Below are positions 27,864 to 36,519 of a stretch of DNA of 64,000 nt, piece by piece. The notes beneath the pieces were generated by a model. That model did no database searches. It worked only from the letters and a program-made list of their open reading frames with translations, and was not told the origin of the DNA. Source of the DNA: Methylocystis sp. ATCC 49242 (lineage in GTDB: Bacteria; Pseudomonadota; Alphaproteobacteria; Rhizobiales; Beijerinckiaceae); NCBI RefSeq assembly GCF_000188155.2, contig NZ_KE124774.1, forward strand, positions 3,922,934-3,986,933, read 5' to 3'. Position numbers and translations under genes: made by a program. Each line of letters opens with the position of its first letter. Position 1 is the first letter of the stretch.

Positions 27864-29189
27864 TCACGCCTCCCTTTTTGTTCCGGCGTCCATGCGCGAA
27901 TTTTCCTTCGTATCGCGCATCGTCGCATAAACAACCAGCGACACGAAGATTGCAGCGCTCGCATACCAGTAAAACCAGCTCTCGCGCCCCTGCGCCTTGA
28001 ACCACAGCGCCAAATATTCCGCGGAGCCGCCGAAGACCGACACCGTCGCCGCATAGGGCAGGGCGACGCCGGTGACGCGGATGGCGGCGGGGAAAAGCTC
28101 CGCCTTCACGACGGCGTTGATCGACGTATAGAGCGCGACGATCAGCCAGGCGCAGCAGATCAGCGCGAAGGCGCTCCATGCGTCGCGCACATTTGATATC
28201 GCCGTTAGCAGCGGAACGGTGAAGAGCGTTCCAAGCGCGCCGAACGCGATCAGCATCGGCCGCCGCCCGACGCGGTCCGACATTGCGCCATACACGGGTT
28301 GCAGCATCAGCGCGAAGAGAAGCGAGCCGGCGGAAATCCATGTCGTCTCCGTGGCGCCTAGTCCCGCCGAGAGCTTCAGGAATTTCTGCATGTAAGTCGT
28401 ATAGACATAAAAGGCGATGGTGCCGCCAAGCGTAAGACCCACGACCGTCATGGTCTCGCGCTTGTGCGCAAGCAGGGCGCGTAGCGAGCTGACCGAAGGG
28501 TCCCCGCGCGACGCCTCGAAGGCGGGGGTTTCGGCGAGATCGCGACGCATCAGGAGCGCGACGATTGCAAGAAGGGCGCCGATCGCAAAGGGAATGCGCC
28601 AGCCCCAGTCGCGCAGCGCCGCATCGTCGAGCGCGAAATTCTGCAGGATCAGCAGCACGAGGAGCGCGAGTAACTGGCCGGCGATCATCGTCACATATTG
28701 GAAGCTCGAGTAGAAGCCGCGTCGCTCGGGCGTCGCCGTCTCGGCGAGATAGGTCGCGCTCGATCCATATTCGCCTCCGAGGCTCGCCCCCTGCAGCAGT
28801 CTTGCAAAGAGCAACAGCGCCGGAGCCGCGGCCCCTATCGACGCATATGTCGGAACAAGCGCGATGATGAGCGAACCCGCGCACATCAGGAGCACGGAAA
28901 GCATCAGCGCCGCGCGCCGGCCCCGATTGTCGCCGATGCGGCCGAATATATACGCGCCGATCGGGCGCATGAAAAAACCGAGCGCGAAGACGCCGGAAGC
29001 CGAGAGCATTTGCGCGACCGGATCGTCGCCGGGAAAGAAGGCGTCCGCGAAATAAAGCGAGAAGGCGGAGTAGACATAGAAATCGTACCATTCGACGAGA
29101 TTGCCGATGGAGCCGACCAGGATCGCGCGCAAACGCGCCGACACGGCTGCGGCGTTCGCGTCCTGCCTGTCGGGTCCGCGCTCAGACAA
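27864..29189 (-). CDS. MFS transporter, metabolite:H+ symporter (KgtP/ProP-like) type
   Basis: The membrane protein begins before LRAILVGSIGNLVEWYDFYV, the family's hallmark for the first helix; TTG 29189 is used here, and GTG 29144, which gives a start right at that block, is equally possible. Other marks are GRIGDNRGRRAALMLSVLLM, LLQGASLGGEYGSSATYLAE and MSDRVGRRPMLIAFGALGTL. About twelve helices. Family members take up organic acids such as alpha-ketoglutarate or osmolytes with protons. It overlaps the end of the DUF1345 gene by a few bases, so both are probably one transcript. The substrate is unknown. Confidence 0.88.
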   Translation of the reverse strand: MSERGPDRQDANAAAVSARLRAILVGSIGNLVEWYDFYVYSAFSLYFADAFFPGDDPVAQMLSASGVFALGFFMRPIGAYIFGRIGDNRGRRAALMLSVLLMCAGSLIIALVPTYASIGAAAPALLLFARLLQGASLGGEYGSSATYLAETATPERRGFYSSFQYVTMIAGQLLALLVLLILQNFALDDAALRDWGWRIPFAIGALLAIVALLMRRDLAETPAFEASRGDPSVSSLRALLAHKRETMTVVGLTLGGTIAFYVYTTYMQKFLKLSAGLGATETTWISAGSLLFALMLQPVYGAMSDRVGRRPMLIAFGALGTLFTVPLLTAISNVRDAWSAFALICCAWLIVALYTSINAVVKAELFPAAIRVTGVALPYAATVSVFGGSAEYLALWFKAQGRESWFYWYASAAIFVSLVVYATMRDTKENSRMDAGTKREA

Positions 29190-29940
29190 AACCGCTCGCA
29201 ATATTGACAGCCAGCGCCAAAATCGTCGTGTTGTAGAAGAAAGCCAGCACGCCATGCAGGAGCGCGATCATGCGCATGGTTGGCGAAGAGGTCGCTACGT
29301 CACCCGTCTGGCAGGCGACGCCGATCACATATGAAAAATACAGGAAATCCAGATAGAGCGGCGCATTCTCGCCGGGGAAAATCAGCCCGCCGCGTTCCTT
29401 GCGTTTCCTTTCCGGCGAGGCGGCCTGCTCGAAGTAATATTCATGGGCATAGTGGAATGCGAAAATGAGATGCATGAAGAGCCATGAGTTCACGACGGTG
29501 ACGACGGCCAGCAGGATATGCGGCGCCTTTTCGATGGCCGGGGACGATTTCACCAGACCGAGCTCTTCGATGATCGCGCCGATCGCCACGCAGGCGGCGG
29601 CTGTCGCAAGAAAGAGGACGGCGCCGCGTCCTTCGTCGGCGAGCTGCGCGCGATCGCGAATGGCTTCACGCGTCGCGCCGGCGACGATCCGGGCGGCGGC
29701 CACGAGATAGAGAATTACGGCGACATTCCAGCCTACGAGGCTTCGCGTCACTGTGCTCAATTCGATCGGAGGATGGCTGAGCCACATCGGCGGCTCGAGG
29801 ATCATTTCCGGCAACGTCAGGCCAACCACGGCGCCGACTGCGGCGCAAACAATCAGACGGAAATGCGCGCGCGCGCCCTGGAGCGGCGACGGCAGGCGAA
29901 ACGGGATTCTGACGGTCGCCGGGTCGCGCCCCTCCGACAT
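29182..29940 (-). CDS. DUF1345 family integral membrane protein
   Basis: Start ATG 29940 (MSEGRDPATVRIPFR) follows TTGAGGGTAG; 252 residues; a longer frame to 30180 runs through ispA. About six hydrophobic segments are visible, and the DUF1345 block LYLDFLYFSYVIGVACQTGD, followed by MRMIALLHGVLAFFYNTTIL, is well kept. Function of the family is unknown. It begins ten bases beyond the ispA stop and runs into the MFS gene, suggesting one operon ispA-DUF1345-MFS. Confidence 0.85.
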   Translation of the reverse strand: MSEGRDPATVRIPFRLPSPLQGARAHFRLIVCAAVGAVVGLTLPEMILEPPMWLSHPPIELSTVTRSLVGWNVAVILYLVAAARIVAGATREAIRDRAQLADEGRGAVLFLATAAACVAIGAIIEELGLVKSSPAIEKAPHILLAVVTVVNSWLFMHLIFAFHYAHEYYFEQAASPERKRKERGGLIFPGENAPLYLDFLYFSYVIGVACQTGDVATSSPTMRMIALLHGVLAFFYNTTILALAVNIASGFV

Positions 29941-29950
29941 GTCACTACCC

Positions 29951-30883
29951 TCAATTGCGTCGCGCGGCGACGAAACGCGCGGCCTCGGCGAGAATTTCCG
30001 TCGCGTTGCCAAGCCCCAGCTCGGCAAGCGCGGTGGTCGCCTCGTTGACGAGCTGGTCGCATCGCGTCCGCGCCGCGTCGAGTCCGAGCAGGCTGACCAG
30101 CGTCGCCTTGCCGCGTTCAGCGTCCTTGCCCGCGCGCTTGCCGAGCGCGGCGGTGTCGCCTTCCGCGTCGAGAATGTCATCCGCGATCTGGAAGGCGGCG
30201 CCGAGCGCCTCTCCGTAACGGCGAAGCGCCTTCTTCTGCGCGGGCGCCGCGCCGCCGAGGATGCCGCCGGCGTCGACGGCGAAGCGCAGCAGCGCGCCGG
30301 TCTTCATCGCCTGCATCTGCATGGTTTCAGCCTGCGACAGCGGTGTCGCAGCCGTTTCCGCCGCAAGGTCGAGCGCCTGTCCTCCCACCATGCCGCCGAG
30401 ACCCGCTGCGCGGGCGAGCGCGAGAACGAGGGAAACGCGCAGCGAGGCGTCAGGATGCGTCGCCGGGTCGGCCACCACGTCGAAGGCGTAGGTCAGAAGG
30501 CCGTCGCCGGCGAGAATGGCGGTCGCTTCGTCGAAGGCCTTGTGCGCGGTCGGGCGGCCGCGGCGCAAATCGTCGTCGTCCATCGCGGGCAGGTCGTCGT
30601 GCGCCAGCGAATAGCAGTGGATCATTTCCAGCGCGCAGGCCGTGCGAAGCGCGCTCGCGCCCTCGACGCCGAAGAGCCGCGCGCTCTCGATCACCAGAAA
30701 CGGCCGAAGCCTTTTTCCGCCGCCCAACGAAACGTAGCGCATGGCCTCGAGCAGCCGCGCGGGACGCGTTATTTCATCTGCTAGCGGCGCGGGCGCGAGC
30801 AGCGAGTCCAGCGCTGCTTCGGTCGCTTCTGCGGCCTGGTCGAGACGGCGGCGAAATTCCTCGGCGCGGGCGGCGGCGTCCAT
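29951..30883 (-). CDS. ispA: Farnesyl/geranyl diphosphate synthase (polyprenyl synthetase)
   Basis: This 310-residue trans-prenyltransferase condenses IPP with allylic diphosphates for quinones, carotenoids, hopanoids and undecaprenyl carriers. The first Asp-rich motif is [17 protein letters not shown] and the second DDILDAEGD; the region [11 protein letters not shown] binds IPP. The two-residue insertion in the first motif (DDxxxxD) is typical of bacterial FPP synthase. ATG 30883 has GAAGGAC upstream. Exact product length cannot be read with certainty. No dxs gene follows it, unlike many bacteria. Confidence 0.93.
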   Translation of the reverse strand: MDAAARAEEFRRRLDQAAEATEAALDSLLAPAPLADEITRPARLLEAMRYVSLGGGKRLRPFLVIESARLFGVEGASALRTACALEMIHCYSLAHDDLPAMDDDDLRRGRPTAHKAFDEATAILAGDGLLTYAFDVVADPATHPDASLRVSLVLALARAAGLGGMVGGQALDLAAETAATPLSQAETMQMQAMKTGALLRFAVDAGGILGGAAPAQKKALRRYGEALGAAFQIADDILDAEGDTAALGKRAGKDAERGKATLVSLLGLDAARTRCDQLVNEATTALAELGLGNATEILAEAARFVAARRN

Positions 30884-31290
30884 CGGCGATCATGTCCTTC
30901 ATATGTGGTCGCGCGTCCATGCTGCGATGGGGAGGCGCTTGCTCTGGCTGCTTTGCTGCTAGCAAATTTGCCGCGAAAGCCCAAGACTCGGAGCTGGGGA
31001 AGTTCCCAAGCGTCGCCGTGATGGCGGCCAAGATGCGGCATTTTCGCGGCTTTCATTTCCATGCAAACTTCGACGGTGTTGCATATTTGCGACAGCTATC
31101 GCCGTTCGCATTTCCTAATCTTCGCGCGGCGCCTGAATCGATGAACGGCTGGCGGCAGGTTTTCCGTCTGCTGGAGCGTCTTGGCGTTTACATAGGCTGC
31201 GCGGCGGATTCCGGGTGTTGCGTCACGAGACGTTGCGGAGTCGCTCTGTGGAACGAGAGTTCGAGCGTCATCCCTAAAAGGAGAATACGC
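30884..31290. other. Intergenic region without a recognised gene
   Basis: About 400 bases between the divergent ispA and glycine-zipper genes. Open frames here are extensions or shadows of ispA and lack ribosome binding sites. No repeat or strong hairpin stands out; promoters of the two flanking genes must lie here. Confidence 0.4.
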
Positions 31291-31581
31291 ATGAAGAAGA
31301 TTTTGCTGCTGACGACGGTTCTCGCGACCGCCGCGCCGTTGATGGCGTGCAACTCTCCCGGCGAGCGGGCCGCGGGCGGCGCGGTCATCGGCGGTCTTGG
31401 CGGCGCGGGCATTGGCGCGCTGGCGTCCGGCGGACGCGCGGGCGGCACGCTGGCCGGCGCTGCGATTGGCGCCGCCGGCGGCGCCCTGGTCGGCGCGGCG
31501 ACCGCTCCGCCGCAGCGCTGCGCGCGCTGGGGATGGGACTATTACGGCCAGCGCGTCTGCGTGGCGTATTACAATTACTGA
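31291..31581 (+). CDS. Glycine-zipper lipoprotein, YMGG-like
   Basis: Start ATG 31291 follows AAAAGGAGAATACGC, an excellent ribosome binding site; 96 residues. The signal peptide ends in the lipobox LMAC (residues 17-20). The mature part is a glycine zipper of two hydrophobic helices (GGAVIGGLGGAGIGALASGG and AGAAIGAAGGALVGAAT) followed by a Trp/Tyr/Cys-rich tail ending in VAYYNY. Such small lipoproteins insert in the outer membrane and are often induced by envelope stress. It is a single gene closed by a bidirectional hairpin. Confidence 0.8.
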   Translation: MKKILLLTTVLATAAPLMACNSPGERAAGGAVIGGLGGAGIGALASGGRAGGTLAGAAIGAAGGALVGAATAPPQRCARWGWDYYGQRVCVAYYNY

Positions 31582-31603
31582 GCGCGACTGACGCATCGAG
31601 CAT

Positions 31604-31632
31604 AGACCGCGGACGACTTTCGTCTGCGGTCT
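31604..31632. terminator. Bidirectional hairpin terminator
   Basis: A 13-bp stem (31604-31616 with 31620-31632, one G-T pair) has a three-base loop and lies between the convergent genes ending at 31581 and 31647. It lacks a long T-tract on either side, but the stem is strong. Confidence 0.55.
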
Positions 31633-31646
31633 TCAAGTGTAGACTG

Positions 31647-32066
31647 CTAGCCGCGGGGCCACAGAAATCCCGACAGGCCGGGAATCGGGTCGGTCATCAC
31701 CCGCAGCTTTTCGCGGCCGATGACCAGTTCGGCGCCGCCGAAGATTTCATGCGCGAGCCGTTTCAGCTGGTCGGCCGAAAGCCCGAGACTGGTGAGGCTG
31801 GACGTCAGCGCAAGCATGTCGCCCTTTGCGCCGCCCATCATGCCGCTGACCCCCGTGAGCACGCCGCTGAGCAGGCTGCGGCGACGGGGGGCCTTTGCAG
31901 CGTCGGCGACGGCTTCCCGCGCGCCGGGAATCTTGTCGATCAACTCGTCCGCCGGCCCATCCGGATTCTGCTTCAGCAGAAAGCCGAAGACATGGCCGAT
32001 CGCGAGACGCGCAACGGCGGGTTCGATCCCAACGGAAGCGGCGATATGCCCAACCCATTGATCCAT
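31647..32066 (-). CDS. Uncharacterised small protein (DUF2780/DUF2267-like layout)
   Basis: Start ATG 32066 (MDQWVGHIAASVGIEP) follows GGAAAGGTCG; 139 residues. The first half is helical (VARLAIGHVFGFLLKQN, then ELIDKIPGAREAVADAA), a glycine-rich hinge GVLTGVSGMMGG comes next, and the second half has LTSLGLSADQLKRLAHEIF. The order, two helical parts round an IPGA turn and a glycine-rich middle, recalls DUF2780 proteins. The likeness is from memory and weak. It stands at the left edge of the stress-type island. Confidence 0.6.
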   Translation of the reverse strand: MDQWVGHIAASVGIEPAVARLAIGHVFGFLLKQNPDGPADELIDKIPGAREAVADAAKAPRRRSLLSGVLTGVSGMMGGAKGDMLALTSSLTSLGLSADQLKRLAHEIFGGAELVIGREKLRVMTDPIPGLSGFLWPRG

Positions 32067-32224
32067 CGCACGACCTTTCCTCGTAGGCATTCAAAAGGCG
32101 GCAGGCTTGCGACCGGCGCCGATACAATGGCTGCGGGCATAATCAATCCAGCGGAAAGCCGCAACCGCGGCTTGGCCGGCCGAGCTTGCCCTTCGCCGAC
32201 AGCAAGGCGTATTTCGCGACGAGC

Positions 32225-33745
32225 TCAGGGGCCTTCTTCGAGCAATTCCGTGATCGAACCATTCGTGTGACGGCGCCGGATCGCCTCGGCGAAGAGTTTC
32301 GCCGCGCCGACAATGATCAGGCGATCCTTCAACGCCGCCGCGGTCTTGTCGGTCGCGGCCAACGGAACCGTGTCCGCTATCGCCAGCCTGTCGATCGGCG
32401 CGTCACGAAGTATATCCGGCGCCGCGCTTGCAAACACGCCGTGCGTCGCGACCGCCCAGACCTGCGTCGCGCCATGCGCGCGACAGGCCGTCGCCGTGCG
32501 CGCCATCGTGCCGCCGCCGGCGATGAGATCATCGAGAATGATGGCGATGCGATTATTGACGTCGCCCGCGAAAATTTCCCCGACGACACGGCCCTCGCTG
32601 CGATATTTGTCCATGAAGGCCTTGGCGACGGGCCGCTTCAACATGCGCTCCAACCGCTGGCGAAAAAGCTCCGCGCGCTTCTCACCGCCAAGATCGGGCG
32701 AGACCACGGCGACCGGCGCGTCGCCGATCTCCGTGATCAATTGTTGCGCAAAAATCGCCTGCGCGTCGAGGTGGATGGTTTCACAACGAAAGGCGTTCTG
32801 GAACGCGGCGATATTGTGGACATCGACGCAAATGACGCAATCCGTCGCCATCGATTCAAAAAGCTGCGCAACGTAACGCGTAGTGACGGGATCGCGCGGC
32901 TTGGTGCGGCGATCCTTGCGCGCGAAACAGAGATAGGGCGTCACCGCCGTGACGCGCGTCGCGCCCGCGTCCTTCAGGGCGCTGATGAAGAACAGCATTT
33001 TGCAAAGCTTGTCTGCGCTGCTTGCGAAAGCGTCGCCATGCAGGCTCGAAACGACGTAAACATCGCGTCCGCGCACGCTCTCCAGCGGCCGAACTTTATA
33101 TTCGCGGTCTTCAAAAGCGCGATCTTCGAGTTGCGAAAGCGAAACCCCGAGGGTCCGGGCAATCTCTTCGCCAAAATGCACAGCCGAGTCGAGCGCGAAT
33201 AGCGCAAGCGCGCTTTCCGCGCGTTCCTGCAGCGGCCAGGCGGGCGCGCTGACGTCCAGCGCTTTGATGGCGACAGCCGCAAGCACAGAGTCGATCGTTT
33301 GTCCGTTTTGCGAGAGGGGGGCGGCGAGGACTTCGACGATCGCGCGGTCGCGCCCATATGAAACGGAAGTGAATTGCGCCAGCACCGGTTGGCCTGCGCG
33401 CCGCACCTCCTCGAACAAGCGACGCAAACGAACAGCGCCACGCCTGTCTTGAGCCTCGTTCAGACGGTCGCCCTTGCGGCAGGCGCCTAGCAGACGCTGC
33501 GCGGCGATCTCTCCATCGATGAGCGCAAGGTCTGCGTCGTCGAAACGATGAACGAATATCGATTGCGCGGCTTCCTGTTCCTGTGAAGAGAAGCGGATGG
33601 TCTCGCGGCGTGGCGCAATGACGCCAGCGCGCGCCACTTCCCAGCGTTCCAGCACAACGCCGAGCGCCGCCGTCGGTCGCGGCGCGAAATCCAGACGTTC
33701 AAAAAGCCGTTTGACCGGCTGTTCGGTCAGCGCCATGGTTGTCAT
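32225..33745 (-). CDS. Ribose-phosphate pyrophosphokinase with an N-terminal PAS-like domain
   Basis: A 506-residue fusion. Residues about 180-506 are a full PRPP synthetase: the ATP loop YLCFARKDRR (271-280), the catalytic-region DVH (308-310), the strand VVSPDLGG and the PRPP loop ILDDLIAGGGTM (403-414). Stand-alone enzymes are about 310-320 residues. Residues 1-170 (WEVARAGVIAPRRETIRFSS, then AQRLLGACRKGDRLNEAQD) resemble a PAS_5-type sensor fold. It makes PRPP from ribose 5-phosphate and ATP. Start ATG 33745 follows TAGAGGC. A phosphoribosyltransferase lies in the same island, so this may be a dedicated, regulated PRPP source. Confidence 0.85.
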   Translation of the reverse strand: MTTMALTEQPVKRLFERLDFAPRPTAALGVVLERWEVARAGVIAPRRETIRFSSQEQEAAQSIFVHRFDDADLALIDGEIAAQRLLGACRKGDRLNEAQDRRGAVRLRRLFEEVRRAGQPVLAQFTSVSYGRDRAIVEVLAAPLSQNGQTIDSVLAAVAIKALDVSAPAWPLQERAESALALFALDSAVHFGEEIARTLGVSLSQLEDRAFEDREYKVRPLESVRGRDVYVVSSLHGDAFASSADKLCKMLFFISALKDAGATRVTAVTPYLCFARKDRRTKPRDPVTTRYVAQLFESMATDCVICVDVHNIAAFQNAFRCETIHLDAQAIFAQQLITEIGDAPVAVVSPDLGGEKRAELFRQRLERMLKRPVAKAFMDKYRSEGRVVGEIFAGDVNNRIAIILDDLIAGGGTMARTATACRAHGATQVWAVATHGVFASAAPDILRDAPIDRLAIADTVPLAATDKTAAALKDRLIIVGAAKLFAEAIRRRHTNGSITELLEEGP

Positions 33746-33889
33746 CGAAAGCCTCTATGCACATCACTCCGAATTACAATCGCCCCATCGACATGCCGTT
33801 CGTGACATTTGCTCATCCGAGAGCGAACGCGTGTTTCTACTAGTGATCCCTTGCGCCTGTTGTTTCGCAGTTCCGATTTTCGTCACGCG

Positions 33890-34429
33890 CTATTCGGGTT
33901 CACCTTCGCGCAAATGATATTTCATCATGTCGACGATCGCCGTCCCATGCTCGCTTCTGCTTGCGAGTATTTCGCCGAGGCGCGGGCTCGAAACCAACAT
34001 TTCTTCCTCGTCCCGCGCGTCAAAATAGGCCATGGCCCATGCCGCGAATTCACGCTCTTCGACCCAGCCTTCCTCTACGACGGCGACTTCGGTGTGGCGA
34101 GTGTCATTGGCAATTTTCCGGAAGAGATCAGCGACCGCAGCTCTGCTTCCCTCCAAAATTTGCGCAAAGTGACGGTCATTGAACGTTAGAGCGCCGGTAA
34201 TTCCAGCGGCGCGGTTGTTTCGGCGCGAGACTGCAAGAATATCGCGGATCGCATCCGTCCAGCACGACTGTCCAGCCACGAAAGCGCTCCGGCTGAAATA
34301 GACGATCCGATAAATCTCGAAACTTTTGAGGAGCGGTTTGCTGTCGGGCGCATGGATCGAAGCCGGCGCGGCTTTCGCCGGGATCACAAGGGATTGCGCG
34401 CCTTGTTCAGCTTTTGCGCCGTCTGTCAT
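33890..34429 (-). CDS. BLUF-domain blue-light sensor protein
   Basis: Start ATG 34429 (MTDGAKAEQGAQSLV) follows GGGCGGAGTC; 179 residues. Residues 38-135 form a BLUF domain binding FAD. The photoactive set is present: Tyr44 (YRIVYFS), Asn72 (SRRNNRAAGITGAL), Gln90 (FAQILEG) and Trp131 (FAAWAMAY). A 37-residue leader and a 40-residue C-terminal helix flank it; there is no attached output domain, so it should act through a partner. It lies 144 bases before the PRPP-synthetase fusion gene on the same strand. Confidence 0.9.
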   Translation of the reverse strand: MTDGAKAEQGAQSLVIPAKAAPASIHAPDSKPLLKSFEIYRIVYFSRSAFVAGQSCWTDAIRDILAVSRRNNRAAGITGALTFNDRHFAQILEGSRAAVADLFRKIANDTRHTEVAVVEEGWVEEREFAAWAMAYFDARDEEEMLVSSPRLGEILASRSEHGTAIVDMMKYHLREGEPE

Positions 34430-34636
34430 GACTCCGCCCTTGACTATCGAGCCGCGAAATAGGCCTAGGAATGCATTCCAGCGTGCAGATCGCTCGAGCA
34501 TTCTTAAGTTCAACGCAAATCAACGCCCACAAAACGATAGTTCGATCATTCGCCGCGCACAATGGACAATGCCGGTCTGGTGCATGGGTGCGCCCCTCAA
34601 GGACGCGTCCGCAACATCGCATACGCGCTCCCGGGG

Positions 34637-35314
34637 TCACTCTCTCCCGGCGCCATCGCGACCGAAGGCGGGACCATGGATGTGCTCCAGGAACCAAGCG
34701 GCCGCGCGTTCGACAACGTGCTCCAGCGTTCCCGGTTCCTCGAACAAATGAGTGGCGCCGGGTACGATCTCCAATTGCGCGACGCAATTCAGCTTTCCTA
34801 ACGCCTCCTTGTTGAGCTCGATTACTTCGTGGTCGAGACCGCCGACGATCAACAATGTCGGGGCCTGCACTTGGCCAAGCGCCGTTCCTGCGAGGTCCGG
34901 ACGTCCGCCACGGGAAACGACAGCCGATATGCGCAGGGCCGCCTGCGCGGCGGCGACCAGCGCTGCGGCGGCGCCGGTGCTCGCGCCGAAAAGCCCCACT
35001 GGCGCGCCACTAACAATCGGATTCGCCAAAGCCCAGCTTACGGCCTCCGCGACGCGGGCGCCGAGCAGAGGAATATCGAAGACGTTGCGCCGATCGCGCG
35101 CCTCGTCCGAGGTGAGCAGATCGAAAAGCAGGCAAGCGAAGCCGCATTTGACCAGTTGCTTGGCGACGAAAATGTTCCGCGGGCTGAAGCGTGACGATCC
35201 GCTTCCATGCGCGAAAATGATAATTCCGACCGGATCAGAGGGCAGATATAGCGACCCCTCCAGCCCATACTGGCCCACTGCGACACTGATTACCTTGAAA
35301 TCTTTCGTGGTCAT
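34637..35314 (-). CDS. Alpha/beta hydrolase, dienelactone-hydrolase-like
   Basis: ATG 35314 (MTTKDFKVISVAVGQYG) follows TTCGAGATTCGC; TTG 35350 is a poorer alternative. The 225-residue protein has the alpha/beta-hydrolase order: oxyanion strand IIIFAHGSGSSRFSPRN, nucleophile elbow GLFGASTGAAAAL with Ser in G-A-S-T-G, acid LIVGGLDHEVIELN and histidine IVPGATHLFEEPG. The substrate is unknown. Proteins of this type commonly accompany PRPP synthetase, phosphoribosyltransferase and RtcB genes in stress-type gene clusters of Proteobacteria, as I recall. It is divergent from the HPF-cold-shock operon. Confidence 0.85.
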   Translation of the reverse strand: MTTKDFKVISVAVGQYGLEGSLYLPSDPVGIIIFAHGSGSSRFSPRNIFVAKQLVKCGFACLLFDLLTSDEARDRRNVFDIPLLGARVAEAVSWALANPIVSGAPVGLFGASTGAAAALVAAAQAALRISAVVSRGGRPDLAGTALGQVQAPTLLIVGGLDHEVIELNKEALGKLNCVAQLEIVPGATHLFEEPGTLEHVVERAAAWFLEHIHGPAFGRDGAGRE

Positions 35315-35458
35315 GCGAATCTCGAAAGCATCATCGGGTTTTTCCACCAAGGGCGTTTCATCTGGATTACGTGAGAAACATCGCCGCGCCGTTCAAGCTG
35401 AGCGGTTGATTTCGCGCTATATTTTTCATGACATCCGGCGAATGAGGGAGCGTTGAGC

Positions 35459-36019
35459 ATGCAAACACAGCCGAAGATCGATTTTCAGGGTTTGGAAGCG
35501 TCAGCTGAGCGACGCGAAAAAATCATCCACCAGATCGAACGGCTCGAAGAGCGATATGGTCGCGCAACCTCCTGTCGGGTCGTCGTGAAAGGACCGGGCG
35601 GCCATCATCAGACCGGCGGCCTCTACGAAATAAACGTGCAACTATCGCTGCCCGACAATCGGGAAGTCGCGATCGAGCGCACGCCTCATCTCGACGAAAG
35701 GTTCCAGGATTTCGACTTCGCGCTCAACGATGCGTTCAAGCGCGCGCGGCGCCAGCTCCAGGACCAGGTAGGCTTGATGCGCGGCAAAGTGAAGCAGCAT
35801 GAAGCGGCGCCATCCGCCGTCATCAAAAAGATCATGACGGCCGACGGCTATGGATTTCTGGAGAGCGCGGACGGTCGCGAAATCTATTTCCATCGCAACA
35901 GCGTGCAGGATGCGGATTTCGATGATCTGAAACCGGGCATGCGCGTCAGCTTCAAGGAGGAAGAGGGCAAGGACGGTCCTCAAGCGAGCCGCCTTTCGCC
36001 GATCGGTCGTGAAATCTAA
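35459..36019 (+). CDS. Ribosome-hibernation factor (HPF/RaiA) fused to a cold-shock domain
   Basis: Start ATG 35459 (MQTQPKIDFQGLEASAE) follows GAGGGAGCG; TTG 35453 is also in frame. The product has 186 residues. Residues 5-100 are an HPF/RaiA (sigma-54 modulation) fold: IHQIERLEERYGR, SCRVVVKGPGG, EINVQLSLPD and the helix ALNDAFKRARRQLQDQ. Residues 110-180 are a cold-shock OB fold with RNP1-like DGYGFLESADG and RNP2-like IYFHRNSV. The first part would bind the 30S decoding site, the second single-stranded RNA. It opens the plus-strand operon and overlaps the archease gene by one base. Confidence 0.88.
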   Translation: MQTQPKIDFQGLEASAERREKIIHQIERLEERYGRATSCRVVVKGPGGHHQTGGLYEINVQLSLPDNREVAIERTPHLDERFQDFDFALNDAFKRARRQLQDQVGLMRGKVKQHEAAPSAVIKKIMTADGYGFLESADGREIYFHRNSVQDADFDDLKPGMRVSFKEEEGKDGPQASRLSPIGREI

Positions 36020-36486
36020 TGAGCGAAGCCGCCGGCGCCGACGCCGCGTCGGGGTCATTGCCGCGGTGGGAGCACTTCCCTCATGACGCAGACATCGGCG
36101 TGCGCGGCTTTGGCGCTACCGTTAGCGACGCGTGTGAACAGGCCGCGCTGGCGATGATTGCCGCAATCTGCGATCCCGCAGATGTCCGGCTCAAACGCAG
36201 CGTCGAGATCCGCGTGCAGGCGCCTAGTCTGGATTTCCTGCTCGTCGACTGGCTCAACGCGATCGTCTACGAAATGGCGGAACGTCGGATGATCTTCGGC
36301 GCCTTTGCCGTGGTCATCGATAGAAATGCGCAAGGCTACCACCTGAAAGGACGCGCTTTGGGCGAAACAGTATCCCGGGAGCGCCATTCTCCTGCTGTCG
36401 AGGTGAAAGGCGCCACTTTTACTGAACTGGCATTTGTAGAAGATCGACCGCGACTGTGGCGCGCGCAATGCGTGATCGACGTGTAG
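36019..36486 (+). CDS. Archease, activator of RNA ligase RtcB
   Basis: A 155-residue protein starting in TAATG with the preceding stop. The archease block WEHFPHDADIGVRGFGATV supplies the acidic metal-binding residues, followed by LDFLLVDWLNAIVYEMAER, and the C-terminal PAVEVKGATFTELAFVE. Archease helps RtcB to complete guanylylation and enables multiple turnovers. The rtcB gene begins 33 bases downstream, which makes the partnership firm. The protein is somewhat longer than the 140 residues common in archaea because of a 17-residue leader. Confidence 0.92.
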   Translation: MSEAAGADAASGSLPRWEHFPHDADIGVRGFGATVSDACEQAALAMIAAICDPADVRLKRSVEIRVQAPSLDFLLVDWLNAIVYEMAERRMIFGAFAVVIDRNAQGYHLKGRALGETVSRERHSPAVEVKGATFTELAFVEDRPRLWRAQCVIDV

Positions 36487-36519
36487 CGCGAACGGACTGA
36501 TCGCGAAGGGGAGCGCGCG

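Noticed and set aside
30343-31290. Long upstream extension of the glycine-zipper gene
   Set aside because: Runs antisense through ispA; ATG 31291 has an excellent ribosome binding site and begins a lipoprotein signal.
32186-33202. 338-codon plus-strand frame opposite the PRPP synthetase gene
   Set aside because: Arg/Asp-rich shadow; the minus strand carries PRPP and ATP loops.
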